From assembly GCA_949128115.1 (NCBI GenBank), contig OX421965.1, positions 33,847,681 through 33,911,680 of the forward strand: a DNA stretch of 64,000 nucleotides, read 5' to 3'. A model generated the notes under the pieces. It was given only the letters and a program-made list of their open reading frames with translations. It searched no databases and was not told where the DNA came from. The position numbers and the translations under genes were made by a program. Shown here in pieces: positions 33,677-45,075 of this stretch. Origin of the DNA: Anaspis maculata. Taxonomy: Eukaryota > Arthropoda > Insecta > Coleoptera > Scraptiidae. Within the stretch, counting starts at the first letter, position 1, and every line of letters starts with the position of its first letter.

Positions 33677-33811
33677 GGCTCGATACCAAGTTGCAGGCGC
33701 AAAGTTTGGGACGGCGTAACTCGCCAAATACAGCGGTCTGATTGGTTGGTATCCGCCGTTGCTATGGTAACCGCACTTACGGCGGTCTCAGCCCCAACTT
33801 GGTATCGAGCC
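33677..33811. mobile_element. MITE-2 copy 2, 135 bp
   Basis: GGCTCGATACCAAGTTG and CAACTTGGTATCGAGCC form perfect inverted ends. The interior matches 21291-21416, with an extra block GGTTGGTATCC in this copy. Confidence 0.8.
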
Positions 33812-35784
33812 GTCAGTTAACATTGGTAGCTCCGAAGCTGTGGATGTAGAAGGAACATTCCATCTCTACCTCATCCTCACGTCACAATTTGTCTGGGGTA
33901 CTTTTGACCCTGTAAGGTAAGGGATCGCATTTTACGTCTAGTTTAAAAAAAACATTCCATAACTTCGCGCGAAAGGAGAATTGGTTGCCTAGGTCGATGG
34001 CCATGAATAGAGAGGAGAAAAGTCAACGTTGGAGATACGAGGGGATGAGACGGTCGGGTTTCAGGTTCCGGACCGGGTTTTGTGTTTTTCAGGTGGGTTT
34101 TAATTTCATTCCTCAAGCTGCTACCTACCTTGATCAATGTTACATTGTTTCCTTTGCCCGTTTAAACTGCGTTCTTTGTTACATTGTTTCCTTTGCCCGT
34201 TTAAACTGCGTTCTTCCTGATCGCGACGTCATTTTTATTTGCAGAACTGAACAAGAAAAAATGTAGAGAAAACATTACTCGTACGATTTTCTTTCAATTT
34301 GTTACTGGGATTAAAGCTTCTCTTATTGAGTCCAAGTAGTGTTTAAACGAGAGTTACGTAACTACGACCTCAGTAAACTCCGGACTCACGGCTAACTCAT
34401 CGTGAAAGCCACCGCATCGGAAAATGGTCCACGGGCCTGAGATTTTCACCAGGGGCAGGACCGGGTTCAAGTAGATTATTTAAGTAATTATTATTTAGAT
34501 GTCATTCTTTGTTGTCTGCTTATGCCAATTTTGTACTGAATTTCATGCTTGTATTTTGGTAAATATGTTTTGTCGTTGGGCTACAAAATATATTATCATA
34601 ATACTAGCGGTTCACTACCTACTCAATGAGCTGTTCAATGAAGTCCAATTTTTGGTTGTCTTCAGCTGAGAATCCCGCCGCCTCGTGTTGACAAAAACCC
34701 TCAGACGAATTCACTGATTTTTGTTGGCGGTGATTTTGAGTCTTTCATACGGGTCAGGTAGCAAAAAAATCTGTGCCAGCGTTGAGTTTTTTTTCCAGTT
34801 GTTTGGAAACACTCTGTACACTCACTGCCTGCTACATTGTGCAGTGTTGCAGTCGTTTGGAATAGTGGATGATGGCTGTCTAATTCTATCCCGCTTTTGT
34901 GCACCCGCCGAAATGATTGTGTGCTTTTCGCAAAACGACGACGGAACTGAAAGAATTTATGACGCCGCCCCCATTAAGCTGCGCTATTTCATATTTTCAT
35001 CCCGATGACCCATCGCTATGGCTAACAGCAAACTGAATTTTCGAAAGGATCCTCTCTAGGTGCTTAATATCAATTTTGATATCGCATTTCGGACAGTTGT
35101 ATTGTTTCGGCGGGATTTATGTGAACACTTTTGTTGCATGAGGCTTTGGGGGGCCATTTTTGGGCTTTTGTGTTTTGAAAGATTCGCCTTTATACATTCG
35201 CATGCAATTTTCGTCAAAGCATGTAACACTCAGACTCTCACTCAGACTACTAGATAGGTAGGTAGATAGGTACTCTACCACGCCAGCTCCAGCCCTCCAG
35301 CACGTGACATCACTTACGACCCCTACAAGTTTTCAATAAAAATTATTCATAATAATAATAAATAATTGCTTGTATTCTACTCGATTTGGATCGATCTGTA
35401 TTATATTAGATTCGCCTGATGACCCTGGTCAGCGACCACTCGCAATAAACCCTCTGGAATCTGGACGTAAATTGATCCGAAAAATTGCACTTATTGGGAT
35501 TCCAGACGGTCATCAGCTGAGAGGGAGAGGTGTGAATTGTTCGATAGGTGTGTGTGCTGTGCAGTCAGTGGCGGTGACACAATTACCGTCTGGGTGTGCT
35601 GGCGATCTTAATTGGAACTGTTTAAAAGTCGTTTGGATTCAGTGGCGCGACGCTGGGCGGGAGTCCGGTAAATTGAAAAAAATTGGGCACAACGTCAAGC
35701 ATCATAAATTCCCGCTGCTGGCTGCTATTATTGAATCTCCCTTGGTGAAAATTACACTAGCGTTTTTCAGCGGAGCAATCATAT
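33812..35784. other. non-coding stretch with a 39-bp duplication
   Basis: No gene recognised; the open frame 35370-35825 runs into the LINE tail and has no domain. An exact 39-bp tandem duplication lies at 34138-34215. Confidence 0.4.
34138..34215. repeat. exact 39-bp tandem duplication
   Basis: Two identical units (34138-34176 and 34177-34215) starting TGTTACATTGTTTCC. Identity suggests recent slippage or duplication. Confidence 0.9.
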
Positions 35785-35962
35785 TACAAATACAAATACA
35801 AATAAGTTTATTGTTTCTTCGGTAAATACAAATATACCATGAACAAGAAAATTAGGCCATATTGAATAACTTAAAAATAAAATCTCAAGTATAAAATATA
35901 AGTTAACAAATAATCAGAATTGGGACATGCACAAAATAGGTACAACTATGTAAAATCAGAAA

Positions 35963-38629
35963 CTATTCATTTTTAGCAAAAGCTCCAAGTTTCATTGAAC
36001 TGGCAATGAGTCGGTAAATCGAAATTGAGTTTTCCCTTGTCATATTTTTCAATGTTGTATGCCAGTCTTTGGACAACAGCTCGCGGTAAGCTTGTCGGAT
36101 GGGCGTGTACAGTGGGCAGTCAAAAGCAACATGTTCGACAGATTCCGGACGATGCATATTGCAGACTGTGCAGTTCTCCATCTGGGAAATCTTGTGAGTT
36201 GCACCGTTCACGTATGAGGTGAGCGACAACCTGTTCGAGAGACGGAGCTGGGAGATGACCCGCTTGACTCCCAATGGTATATTGAGATCAAGGTATGTTG
36301 CGTTGAGCGTTATTAAAGGATTCTGGTCAACAATGAATTTGTAATCGCTGCAAAACGTGCTGAGAAGAACCCTGTCCCAGTCCCTGAAACTGCTACCCCG
36401 CAAGTGTGATTCTGTAATCGTTTGAACTGTGTCGGTGTCTAACTCAAGGAAATTAATTGGTGGGCTAAAGTGCAATTGCGCAAGTCTTTTTACTTGAGAG
36501 ATCCAGTTGTTTCTTGGATCGTTGCCTGAGGTTTGGTCTAAATGCCACAATCTCTTCAAGGCAGCGAGTGTGTAGCGGTCTTCCCTCTGATTGCTGTATT
36601 TCAATATCAAACGTAACGCGAGTTTCAGTATGTGGTAGCCCATGCCCTCAAGATTCAGTTCTGTACGGATCATATATCCTGGTGTTTGCTGTGGTAAGTA
36701 CAGAAGGTTTTTGAAAAATGAACACTGTGCTCCATCCAAGTCCGCTATTAAACCAGGGCCCCAAACTGCTGCTCCGTAAGTTAGAGTTGGAAGAATTACC
36801 GAGGTGTATAGTTTCATTATTGGTACCCATTTCTTTAGTTTTGACCCGCCCTTTCCTGAATCCCGACTGACCCTCTGGGAGAATATTCGCACTTTCTGCA
36901 TAGGTCTCGAGTCTTGAATTGATTATGCGTGTGAAAAGCTTTAGTATGTGGTTTAGTATTGCAATTCCGCGATAGTTGTTGGGGTCTTGAGCGTTACCTT
37001 TTTTGTGTATATGGGACATTTTGATTTTTAACCAGTCAGTAGGAAGTTTCTCCCGCGACCAAACCTCGTTGAAGAGATCAAGCAGATCTCTTCCCTTCAT
37101 TCGGGTGGTAAGCCTTTATAAAACTCATTACTGATACCATCCCATCCCGCAGCGCTGTCGTTTGGAGACAAATTTAGAGCAATTTCAAGTTCTTCTTGGT
37201 TAATTGGTTGGTCTAAATAGGGGTGAGTTGCATCATAGAAAATGGCTGAGCTGTCGCTGGCTCTATGGTAAGACATCAGGTAGAACATTATCCAAGTTTT
37301 TTCGTCGAGATGCGCAGAGTTGTTGTGGTTCTGATTATTGTATTTTTCATAGGCACGCCAAAAACTTTTAGGATTCCTTACTGAACTTAATGCTATCATC
37401 GAATCGTCTGTGTATTGTGTTTTTTTCTTATTTATTGTCTTTTTGTAAAATTGTTTCCCGAATGCCAATTGTTCTAAGCTCTCTTTGTCATAATTTTTCT
37501 CTCTGCAAGCTCTCAAGAGCCCCCTAAGCCCTCTCTTCAGGTCGATGCATTCTTTGTCAAACCACCGTTTGGAAAATCCATCTACTTGTCTCTTGGTTCG
37601 CAAAGTGCTTGTTTCCCTAAGCAGCCCTAAAAACTTCGAAGTTTCTGTTATAGCTCGCTGGAGATTCGTATATGCTTCGCAGGTCGAGCTGTTTTTTACA
37701 CTAAAGTTTAGGCGATGTGATTCTGAAATTATGGCGTTATATCTCAAATGTTTATCGGAGTTCCATTTGCAACCCTGTCGCATGTTCGAGGTGGGGTTTT
37801 GGTTCTTCACAGCACGATCAGCAGCGTACATCAGCAGGGTAACCCTGCACAGCAAATGGTCTGAAGCTGCAAAGCTATCTTCTACCTCAAAGTCTTTCAC
37901 TGTTTTTATGTCATCGGCACTCACCCAAACATGATCAACAACGTTCTTACCTAAGTGACTTATGCATGTGAATCTCCCCGGCAAGTCGGATGGAGAACGG
38001 CCGTTCAGCAATAAAAATCCTGACGATTCCAAAGCGTCAGTCAAGAGAGTACCTCTCTGATTAACTGTCTTATCTTCCGACATTCTCTCGAACTCAAAGT
38101 TTCCAACTCCCATTGGTAGCTCATCAAAGCTGTTCAAATTCCCCACTCTAGCATTAAAATCACCCCCCAAAATCATGCAGTCATTTGGCAGGTGTCCCCT
38201 TACTTCCCCGATAATGTCCTCACAAGCCTCAATGCACGTACTGTTATCCAAATCTGGCTTCAGATAAAAGCACCCTATCACTAAATTACAATTTTCAAGT
38301 TTAAGTCTTACAAAGATCCACAAATTTGAAGCCTGGATAATCTCTACGTTTTCACATATACGTAATTTCTTGGATGCAAAAACGGTGAGACCGCCGCTCG
38401 CTCTTCCTTTGGAATATTCTTTGGTTGCATTACTGTAATGAGCGCTATAGTTAGATAGAAATACAGGGGTTCTATCAACAGGTTGGGTCAGCCAAGTTTC
38501 GCTTAAACATATTATATTCATGGTTGTTAGATTTTCAATTTCTGTACTATCCAAACTGACAATATTCTCAAAACCCTGACAGTTCCAAAAACCTATACTA
38601 AGCAAATCTCGGTCTTGTTTGACACGCAC
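35963..38629 (-). pseudogene. LINE-2 ORF2, catalytic RT core deleted
   Basis: Endonuclease (38629-37800): GFWNCQGF, LSETWL, GGDFNARV, VVDHVWVS and ASDHLLC, all catalytic blocks kept. The linker runs to AAGWDGISNEFYKG, where the frame shifts at 37100. RT begins in 37100-36850 (KMSHIHKKGNAQDPNNYRGIAIL, GQSGFRKGR). Directly after this the sequence joins, with another frame change near 36870, to the thumb-like region KLYTSVILPTLTYGAAVWG and the C-terminal finger CTVCNMHRPESVEHVAFDC (36175-36120). The segment with the two catalytic aspartate motifs (A and the x-ADD box) is absent, a deletion of very roughly 300 codons by comparison with typical LINE RTs. It cannot reverse transcribe. Confidence 0.88.
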
Positions 38630-38873
38630 TGAGGGACTTCCGCAAATTTGCGAGTTGCATTTGTCTACACTTACACTGTCACGTTTCGTCGGCGTTGATT
38701 TTTCTAGGAAAAATAATTGATGTTCATGCGCTGGATATCTTGCTTTCGTTTCCTACAGGGACAATTAGGATCTCTTGCAGAGTGGGCTCTGGAGTTATTC
38801 GCATTTTCTTGCAGCTGATGCATTCCATGGGGTTGTTGCATGAAAGGCTGTCATGGTGTTGACCCCATTTATG

Positions 38874-40007
38874 TCATGTGCTGGTTTTTTCTGAACAGTG
38901 TTTGCTGACATGACCATAGTTGCAGCATTTGTAGCAGATGGTTACCTCGATTCTTTTTTCTACGTAGTGTCTCATAAGATTCAGGTTCAGGGTTCCTTTC
39001 TTCAGCAGTGCCTTAGCGATGTCGGGATTCACTTCCAGCAGCCAATTTTCTTTCGATGGGTTTCTACACTTCCTTTTTGTTAGTAGCTTCATTCCAGCTT
39101 GTAGCTCTTCGTTTGAGATTTTTGCCGCTAAATCTTCATTTTCTAGAAAAATGATCTCTTTGAGCTCGTTCATGTCAAGAATTCCTTGAATACCACAAAT
39201 CTGTATAGTCGGGTTCTTTTTGTCGTCTTCTTTCAACATAACTGATTGTTCGGCTTTGATGATATCAATTAGTTTACTTTTTTGTTCGGAGTTGGTTGTT
39301 TGGATAAGTATTTTGTTTTTATTTATTTTTATCACGTTTCTGAGTCCTCCTCCGATGTCTTTTGCATTGATTTTCTTTCGAATGGTCTTCCAAGTAGTGT
39401 CAATATCTTCTTCTTCTTTACCTTCGATGAAAAGTTTGTTTTCTTTTTCTTGGACTTTTTCAGGTGTTTGCCAGGTTTCGCATTCGGTGTTCTCTGCTCG
39501 GTTTGCTTTCACTGGTAGTTCTCCATAGGTTTAACTAGCGATGTGCGCATATGTGACTTGATGTGGCGAGGTCTGGGGTTGTTGTTCCTGTAAATGTTCC
39601 TCTGGTTGTTGCAGTGTTGTTTCCATTGGTTCCAGGAGTATGCTTTTGCTTGTAGTCTCAGGAGCCTTGCTGGAGAGGCACTTCATCTTCAATGTGGTGT
39701 TTTCGGTCCCAATTTTCTTGGCATGCCAATCCAACAAAATTATATTCTTGTATATCGTCTCTTTTGCCCTAACCACTTTGCTTTCCTCACTCTTGATTTC
39801 TTGTAAGGCTGCTAGAATTGCTTCGAGTACTTCGTCTTGTTTATCGTCTGCAAGAGCTTCCGGAGAAGACATCTTTCTTCTTTTCTTCGTTTTTAAATTT
39901 TCTTTAGGTATGTCTTCGTCTATATCAGGTTGATGATGCCTACTTGGGACATTTGATGTCAACGGATTTCTAATAAGCGACTTGTTGGGCGTAAATGGTT
40001 CACCCAT
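38874..40007 (-). pseudogene. LINE-2 ORF1 (CCHC nucleic-acid-binding protein), broken
   Basis: ATG at 40007 (MGEPFTPNKSL). The N-terminal part is basic and Gln/Pro-rich. One in-frame TAA at 39531-39533 splits it after TYAHIAS. The second part (39530-38874) holds a folded-looking domain and a CCHC knuckle CYKCCNYGHVSKHC near 38915. Past 38874 a frame change reveals a second, decayed knuckle region (HKWGQHHDSLSC with W for C, then CISC) down to about 38755. So the original protein was longer, with at least two knuckles. It would coat element RNA. Confidence 0.8.
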
Positions 40008-40389
40008 CTGTTTTTGGTCCTTGAGTCGAAGATTTTGTGCACGACTCGGCAACGCCGCGCTGACCCGGCCGGCCGGCGCGAGCCGTTCAGGTGTTCCTTA
40101 TCAGTTTCTCGGCGAATTTACTGGATTGTTTACCTTTGGTGTAGTGGTTTGTCGGGCTTCTTTCTTCTGGATTTTGGGCGTTTCGCCTAGGTTGACACTT
40201 CGCGGATTCGATACCAAACTCGCACAGAATGAAATTCAAAAATACACCAACTTATCAACACTTTTGCAGGGACCGTCGCATTGACGTACCTACTTCATCA
40301 CACTGTTCATCATTCACTGAGCAATCACACCGGATCAAGTAGATAATCAACTTAAAAATCAAACTAATTCTGAATCCAAACCGCATTAC

Positions 40390-40803
40390 CTAATTCTGAC
40401 AACCAACGTCAATAGCTCTATTCCTTTTACACGAAATCTCAGATAAACTCATCTCAGTTAGAGAGAGAAAAAGCGAGAATTGCATGAGAGGGAGAGAGAC
40501 ACAACTAGCAATTAAAGTGAGAGTTCTCAGTTCAGATGATAAAAGGAACGCAGCTAATATGACTCCTATTGTACGTGACTTTCAAATTTTGGCAAGAAAT
40601 TATTATGTAAAAATTGAAAAACTCAAAATGTCGGAACAAGGAATTAAACAATATTATTTATTGAGGTAGTGCCACAAATCAATAGTGATAACATTTACTA
40701 CTACATTTGCAATCGTAAAAACTGTTTAAAATGACAAAATTTCTCGTCAAAATTTGAAAGTGACGTACAATAGAAGTCACTTTGACGTTGGTTTTCGGAA
40801 TTA
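40390..40803. mobile_element. candidate MITE, about 414 bp
   Basis: ACCTAATTCTGACAACCAAC at 40388 pairs with the inverted GTTGGTTTTCGGAATTAGTT at 40784, about 20 of 24 bases matching. The interior is AT-rich with GAGAGAGA strings and is non-coding. No target duplication was recognised. Confidence 0.45.
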
Positions 40804-40979
40804 GTTGATTTTCATTGCACTCTAAGTTTAATCTATGAAATTTGTGTCCATTTTTTTAAAAAACCCGAGTTCTTTCACAAACTATCATTTTTTGAGAAAA
40901 AATATAAGAAGTTAAAAAAAAGATATGAAATGAGACGCCCGGTAAGAATAAGAAATAAAAAATAGAGAGTTCTAATTGA

Positions 40980-41420
40980 AAAAATGAAGTTATGACCCTT
41001 CAAAGATTACCAAAATCTTATCTTCTATCCAAAATTAATTTTTTCATACCACGTATAAATTCCAGACAGCGCACCACGTTCTATAATCCCAGTTCCAGAA
41101 CCAACGTCCTTTTCAATTCCCCTATTTCTATTATGTGCCATACGTTTAACAAAATCTCTAATGTTTGTGATATTAATTTCAGCACCATTAAGTCTATTAT
41201 GTCTTCCGTCCTGGGCAATGACTAACTCCACGAAGTCAACTTGCTTATGTTAATAATATTTTTTTGACCTTTTCTTTTTGTGTATTCGCATGATTGTGTT
41301 TAATTTTTTGTTTTATATAATTTCTCATTCTATTCCATTTTTTTTTTGTTGTATACAGTTTTCCTGTAATTGGGCATTGCCTGTTGGGAAATAAATCCAT
41401 TCTATTCTATTCTATTCAAA
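40980..41420 (+). mobile_element. 5'-truncated LINE 3' end, (ATTCT)n tail
   Basis: A plus-strand frame (40992-41225) resembles the C-terminal tail of a LINE RT: INFFIPRINSRQRTTFYNP, then SPISIMCHTFN and DINF. It is followed by a 3' UTR and AAATAAATCCATTCT with an ATTCT microsatellite at 41396-41416. This is a typical 5'-truncated LINE insertion. Its family differs from the three larger LINEs here. Confidence 0.7.
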
Positions 41421-41949
41421 ATCAATGTGACACAGCAAGGTGTTATCGGAACGGAAATAGGCGATATTGAGAACATGAACATGAACATGAACAGAGTCCC
41501 ACCTTGATAATCTAAAAATCAAGTACCTTGCGATTTATTTTGTAAGAGCCTACAAACGCAATAATTTTTAGAAAAAATTCAATCACTTCTAAACGGCTGA
41601 AGCGAATTGCAAAAACCAAACGAATTTGTAATGCCTAAGAAAGGGCAAATCCAAATCTGCAAAAATACACAGGGAGTGCCATTTAAAAAAGCTCGTTCAA
41701 AAACTGCTCTGCAAAAATAGGACACCCTGTATAGAGCAAAATAATTTTACAAACTGCACTTTGTAATGTAACGTAGTCTATCCTGGTTGATGACATCATT
41801 TCTGTAGTGTAACCCCGTTTTCGATGTTCGGCTGTGATCGTCGTTGTTTCTTCCTTTCCCCACGTCGTTTACATTTTACCTACGTTGTGTTCAGTTCTTA
41901 CTCGAGATGAGAATGTGTCGTGGGGGATGAGGTTTGATTCTTGAATGAA
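41421..41949. other. non-coding stretch
   Basis: Contains GAACATGAACATGAACATGAAC (41474-41491 region) as a short tandem array. A lone mariner-like end, GGACACCCTGTATAG, lies at about 41721-41735 with no partner found upstream. No gene. Confidence 0.4.
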
Positions 41950-42600
41950 ACACGAATGAAATGCAAGCAAAATGAATGTTTATTGAAAATCAATGGCAAA
42001 GTTTTAGATGAATTTGTTTCTTTTCTCAAAACACCTATTGACAGTGATAAAATGACACAACAAGAATGAAGAACAACAAAACACAAACAAGAAAGATCAT
42101 GAAAGATTATTTACAATGCAGGAATTTACAACAATGAAATGAACACAAAATCAGATTAACAAAACAAAACAATAAATCATGAAACATGTCAAACTGTCAA
42201 TTTAATCGCAAAAGAAAAAGTGACGTATTCGCTGACAGGCACACCTGGGAAGAACACGTCAAAGAAACCCATGCGTATTGCCTGGTTGGTTGCTGAAAAA
42301 TCTCTTCCCAAATGATCTGAATAAAAGTCAAGTGTGAATGAGTCATGATGAAATGACAGAGAAGTCACTCCACTGATGCATTGATCAAGTCAGCGTGAAG
42401 CGGTGCTTGAACCTTTTTGAAGGTTTGTTTCGTTTACAAGTTATTTACGTAACAACAAAAGGAAACTTCACGCTCGGCAATTTATGTTTTTCACTTTACA
42501 AACAAAAGAAGTCAAATTGATAGATGAATAAACAATGAAGAAACGATTGGTAAACAAATAAATAAATCAGTAAATAAATAAACAAGACACAAATGATAAG
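41950..42600. repeat. dispersed repeat D1, copy B
   Basis: Aligns with 27810-28505 in direct orientation (shared GTGACGTATTCGCTGACAGG at 42221). The downstream part turns into a low-complexity TAAATAAACAAG run (42540-42705) that abuts the next transposon. Confidence 0.75.
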
Positions 42601-43312
42601 TAAAGGTGTAGGTAAATAAACAAGAAACAAATAAGAGATAAACAGGTAAATGAATAAATAAGAAACCAATGCGAGATAAATAGGTAGATAAATAAACAAG
42701 AAACAGGTAGTAGCCGAGGTACACATAAAAAAACGGCATTTGATGTTACAAGCAAGCCACTTTGCACAGTTGTTACTTAGACCCTAACAAACATTTTTTT
42801 CCGCAGCACATGGAAATCTGTCCCTTAGGAGAGCGGGGGGGGGCCCCCCTTGAAAAAAGTAACTTTTTAAATATTGACCGTATTTCACAATTCTGGTGTC
42901 GATTCCACACAATTTAATATCGCTAAGGAAGATAGAGATGAAGTACGTCACAAGATACAGTTATTTTTTCATTTTCGGGCGTCATTTTTTAAATATGGCC
43001 GCCTATTTAGCAAAATTTCATCTGATTTGAAAATAAGCTTGTCGCGTGTCTAAGCCAACTAATTTTGGGGCGCTCTTTACGTTTTCTTCATCTAAAATAA
43101 CATTCGAGATATCTGAAGAGAGTTATTGAATGAAGGAAGCATAGAAGGCAATTTTTTTCAATATTTATACTAATGAAGAAATATTCAGTTACATATTATT
43201 CGCAATGATTTGTTGCACACTGTTCCCTGGATCGGCTGAACCAATCGTAGGATCAAGTCCTGAACTGAAAAGTAATTATTGGGGCTTCTAGTACCTATAC
43301 TTTTCTCCAAAT

Positions 43313-44667
43313 TTATAAAAAAAAACTGAAGGCATAGTTTTTGTTAGTGCAGCCTCCTTTACAGCTCTTGCAACTAAGAGTGCAGGGTAGCCGATTTCTT
43401 TTGCCTTTACATTGCATAGTTTGGCAACCAGTCGTGCAGCCACATCGGTCCAAGGCATTACAAGCACTCCACACTTCCTATAACTGACACCATACTGGTT
43501 CCCACTTATCATTTTGGAGTGCCCAGCCCAATCCTTCTGGAGTTGTGTCACACTGGCTAGTGGACGTGGCTTGTCCCCACAACTGACCAGCCTGGTAAGC
43601 GGCTCGTCGAGGATGCTGTACTAGGGCACCAGATGTCGGAGGACCACAGGGCCAAAGGTCGATTCTCTGTGGCGAATAGGTTTTTGCGAACCTGATCTGC
43701 AGTGATACACTCAGGATCACACACTCCATACATGCGGACTGTGTTCTCTTCCGAGGTCTTCAGTGTATCCTCAGTGAGAGGATGTGCAGGAGGACGAGCT
43801 AAAGGTGTGAATGCATCGGTGTAAATATCTTTCCAAGCACTCCACCTGTCTCTTTGTCTTTCTATCAACTAAAAAACGAAACGCTATCACAATCTACCGA
43901 GAGTTCATAAATTAAATGGCTCAAGGGTGCCTGTGAATTCAAAAACGTCTGTCAAAACTAGCGTAATCTTTTTGTAATAAATTTGTCAAACTTTGACAAG
44001 TTACGTCCCATATTATTGATCTCTGATCTGCCATAAGTGCACAAGAATACTTCAAGTTCGAAAATACTCCTCGATCATGTAGGTTTTGTGCCCTGCCATG
44101 AAAACCACATTCAAAATGTTCTGAAAACGAAAACTGCGACTGGTTTGACATATTACGATAACCAAAAAATTACAGACATCAAATGAACGATGCTAGTTCC
44201 GACAGATGTTTTTGAAGTCACAGGCACCCTTGACCCATTTAATTAATGAACGCTCGGTATATAGGCGTGGAAACCACGCTGAGCTACGGATCTGGACTCT
44301 CAAAGAGCTTCTGCAATTGAATGGATTGCTAGGTGTCTGTAATGCTTGGAGGTACCATAGAGAATCCGTAATTGCCTGAGGCCGACGCTTTTTATGTCGA
44401 AGTTGTAGGAGATCGCTAGGACCACGACGTCTGTATCGGAACTTGGAATGGGGACGTTTTCAGTATCGAGAATTACCATGTCCATGACATGAAGAAATAT
44501 CCTGCTATCAGCTTCTTCCATCTGATCGCAAGTGACATCATTGAGGTTGGTGTTTTGAGATAATCCGAAAATCTGACGAGTTCATCTACGGTTGTCACTG
44601 AGCCTATGATTTGAGGTAAACCAGGAAGAGACGTTTCTGAAAGAAATCTGAATAATTCAAATATCAT
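43313..44667 (-). pseudogene. transposon-borne uncharacterised protein (DTD / RAAYQAG / Cys-rich family), decayed
   Basis: Minus-strand pieces in order: 44667-44473; 44521-44300 with EEADSRIFLHV and SSDTDVVVLAISYN; then a MITE; 43868-43557 with ECITADQVRKNLFATENRP; 43729-43478 with PPTSGALVQHPRRAAYQAG, LWGQ and WEPVW. After a stop at 43478 the same frame continues with a Cys-rich tail (CGCTTGCQTMQCKGK, CTLSCKSCKGGCTN) to a stop at 43313. This order (EADTR, DTDV, PPT-AL-QH-RA-YQA, WGQ, Cys-rich end) is that of a family I remember from many animal genomes as uncharacterised proteins. I know of no assigned activity; the DTD block may suit a metal-binding nuclease-like fold, which is speculation. 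Frameshifts, a stop and insertions make it non-functional. Confidence 0.6.
43897..44257. mobile_element. MITE with TA flanks nested in the transposon gene
   Basis: Ends CCGAGAGTTCAT and ATGAACGCTCGG pair as inverted repeats, and the similarity extends about 60 bases (GGGTGCCTGTGA, CAAAAACGTCTGTC and complements). TA lies on both sides (43895-43896 and 44258-44259), consistent with a Tc1/mariner-type target. It separates the DTD block from the rest of the decayed gene. Confidence 0.75.
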
Positions 44668-44904
44668 TCTTGAGATTCACTGTGGGGAAAACCCACTTAC
44701 AGATCAACTGAGGGTAATTGAAGGCAGTGTTGGCTTTATACATCTGTTTCCTTACCTCAATATGTCACTACATTTGGAACAACAGCGCTGCAAGCTGCAG
44801 TCATGAATTACTGCCGCCAAAACATTTCGCATATTCAAATCCACATTCGGGTTGTGACGTTGAATTTAAAATAAGACGTAAGATTTATTGAACTCATTTT
44901 GAAT

Positions 44905-45075
44905 AATAATAATAATAAACTGTCTTTATTGATTTTCCAGAATAAAGTATAAGAAATGAAAATTAAAATAAAATGAACACTGAAAAATCAAACTTAGGGC
45001 GGAGTTCAGATGAGTGCACAATCACACCCGCTGCTGAGGGGTGCCCCCTGCACCCCCATTCCACGTTTACCGGAT
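44905..45075 (-). mobile_element. LINE 3' end fragment with (ATT)n tail
   Basis: On the minus strand a short 3' UTR ends in AATAAAGACAGTTT and a run of ATT repeats (44925-44905). No coding part is left. This is the usual look of a severely 5'-truncated LINE copy. Confidence 0.5.

Larger units (their letters stand above)
35785..40130 (-). mobile_element. non-LTR retrotransposon LINE-2 with CCHC ORF1, internally deleted
   Basis: Minus strand: GC-rich 5' leader (about 40130-40010), ORF1 (40007-38874), ORF2 (38629-35963), then a short 3' UTR and a (TTTGTA)n tail at 35810-35785. CCHC knuckles in ORF1 and an apurinic-type endonuclease point to the jockey/I/R1-like superclade; the clade is not resolved here. 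ORF1 has a stop and a frameshift, ORF2 has a frameshift at 37100 and lacks its RT core. Confidence 0.82.

Noticed and set aside
35400..35530. Other CTGATGA strings as hammerhead cores (35417, 35506, 48628, 52027)
   Set aside because: No GC stem II followed by GAA and no pairing stem I around them.
35370..35825. 151-codon plus-strand open frame as a host gene
   Set aside because: No domain, no splice context, and its end lies in the microsatellite tail of a LINE.
42496..42767. Hydrophobic minus-strand frames rich in YLFIYL
   Set aside because: Produced by the low-complexity TAAATAAACAAG repeat.
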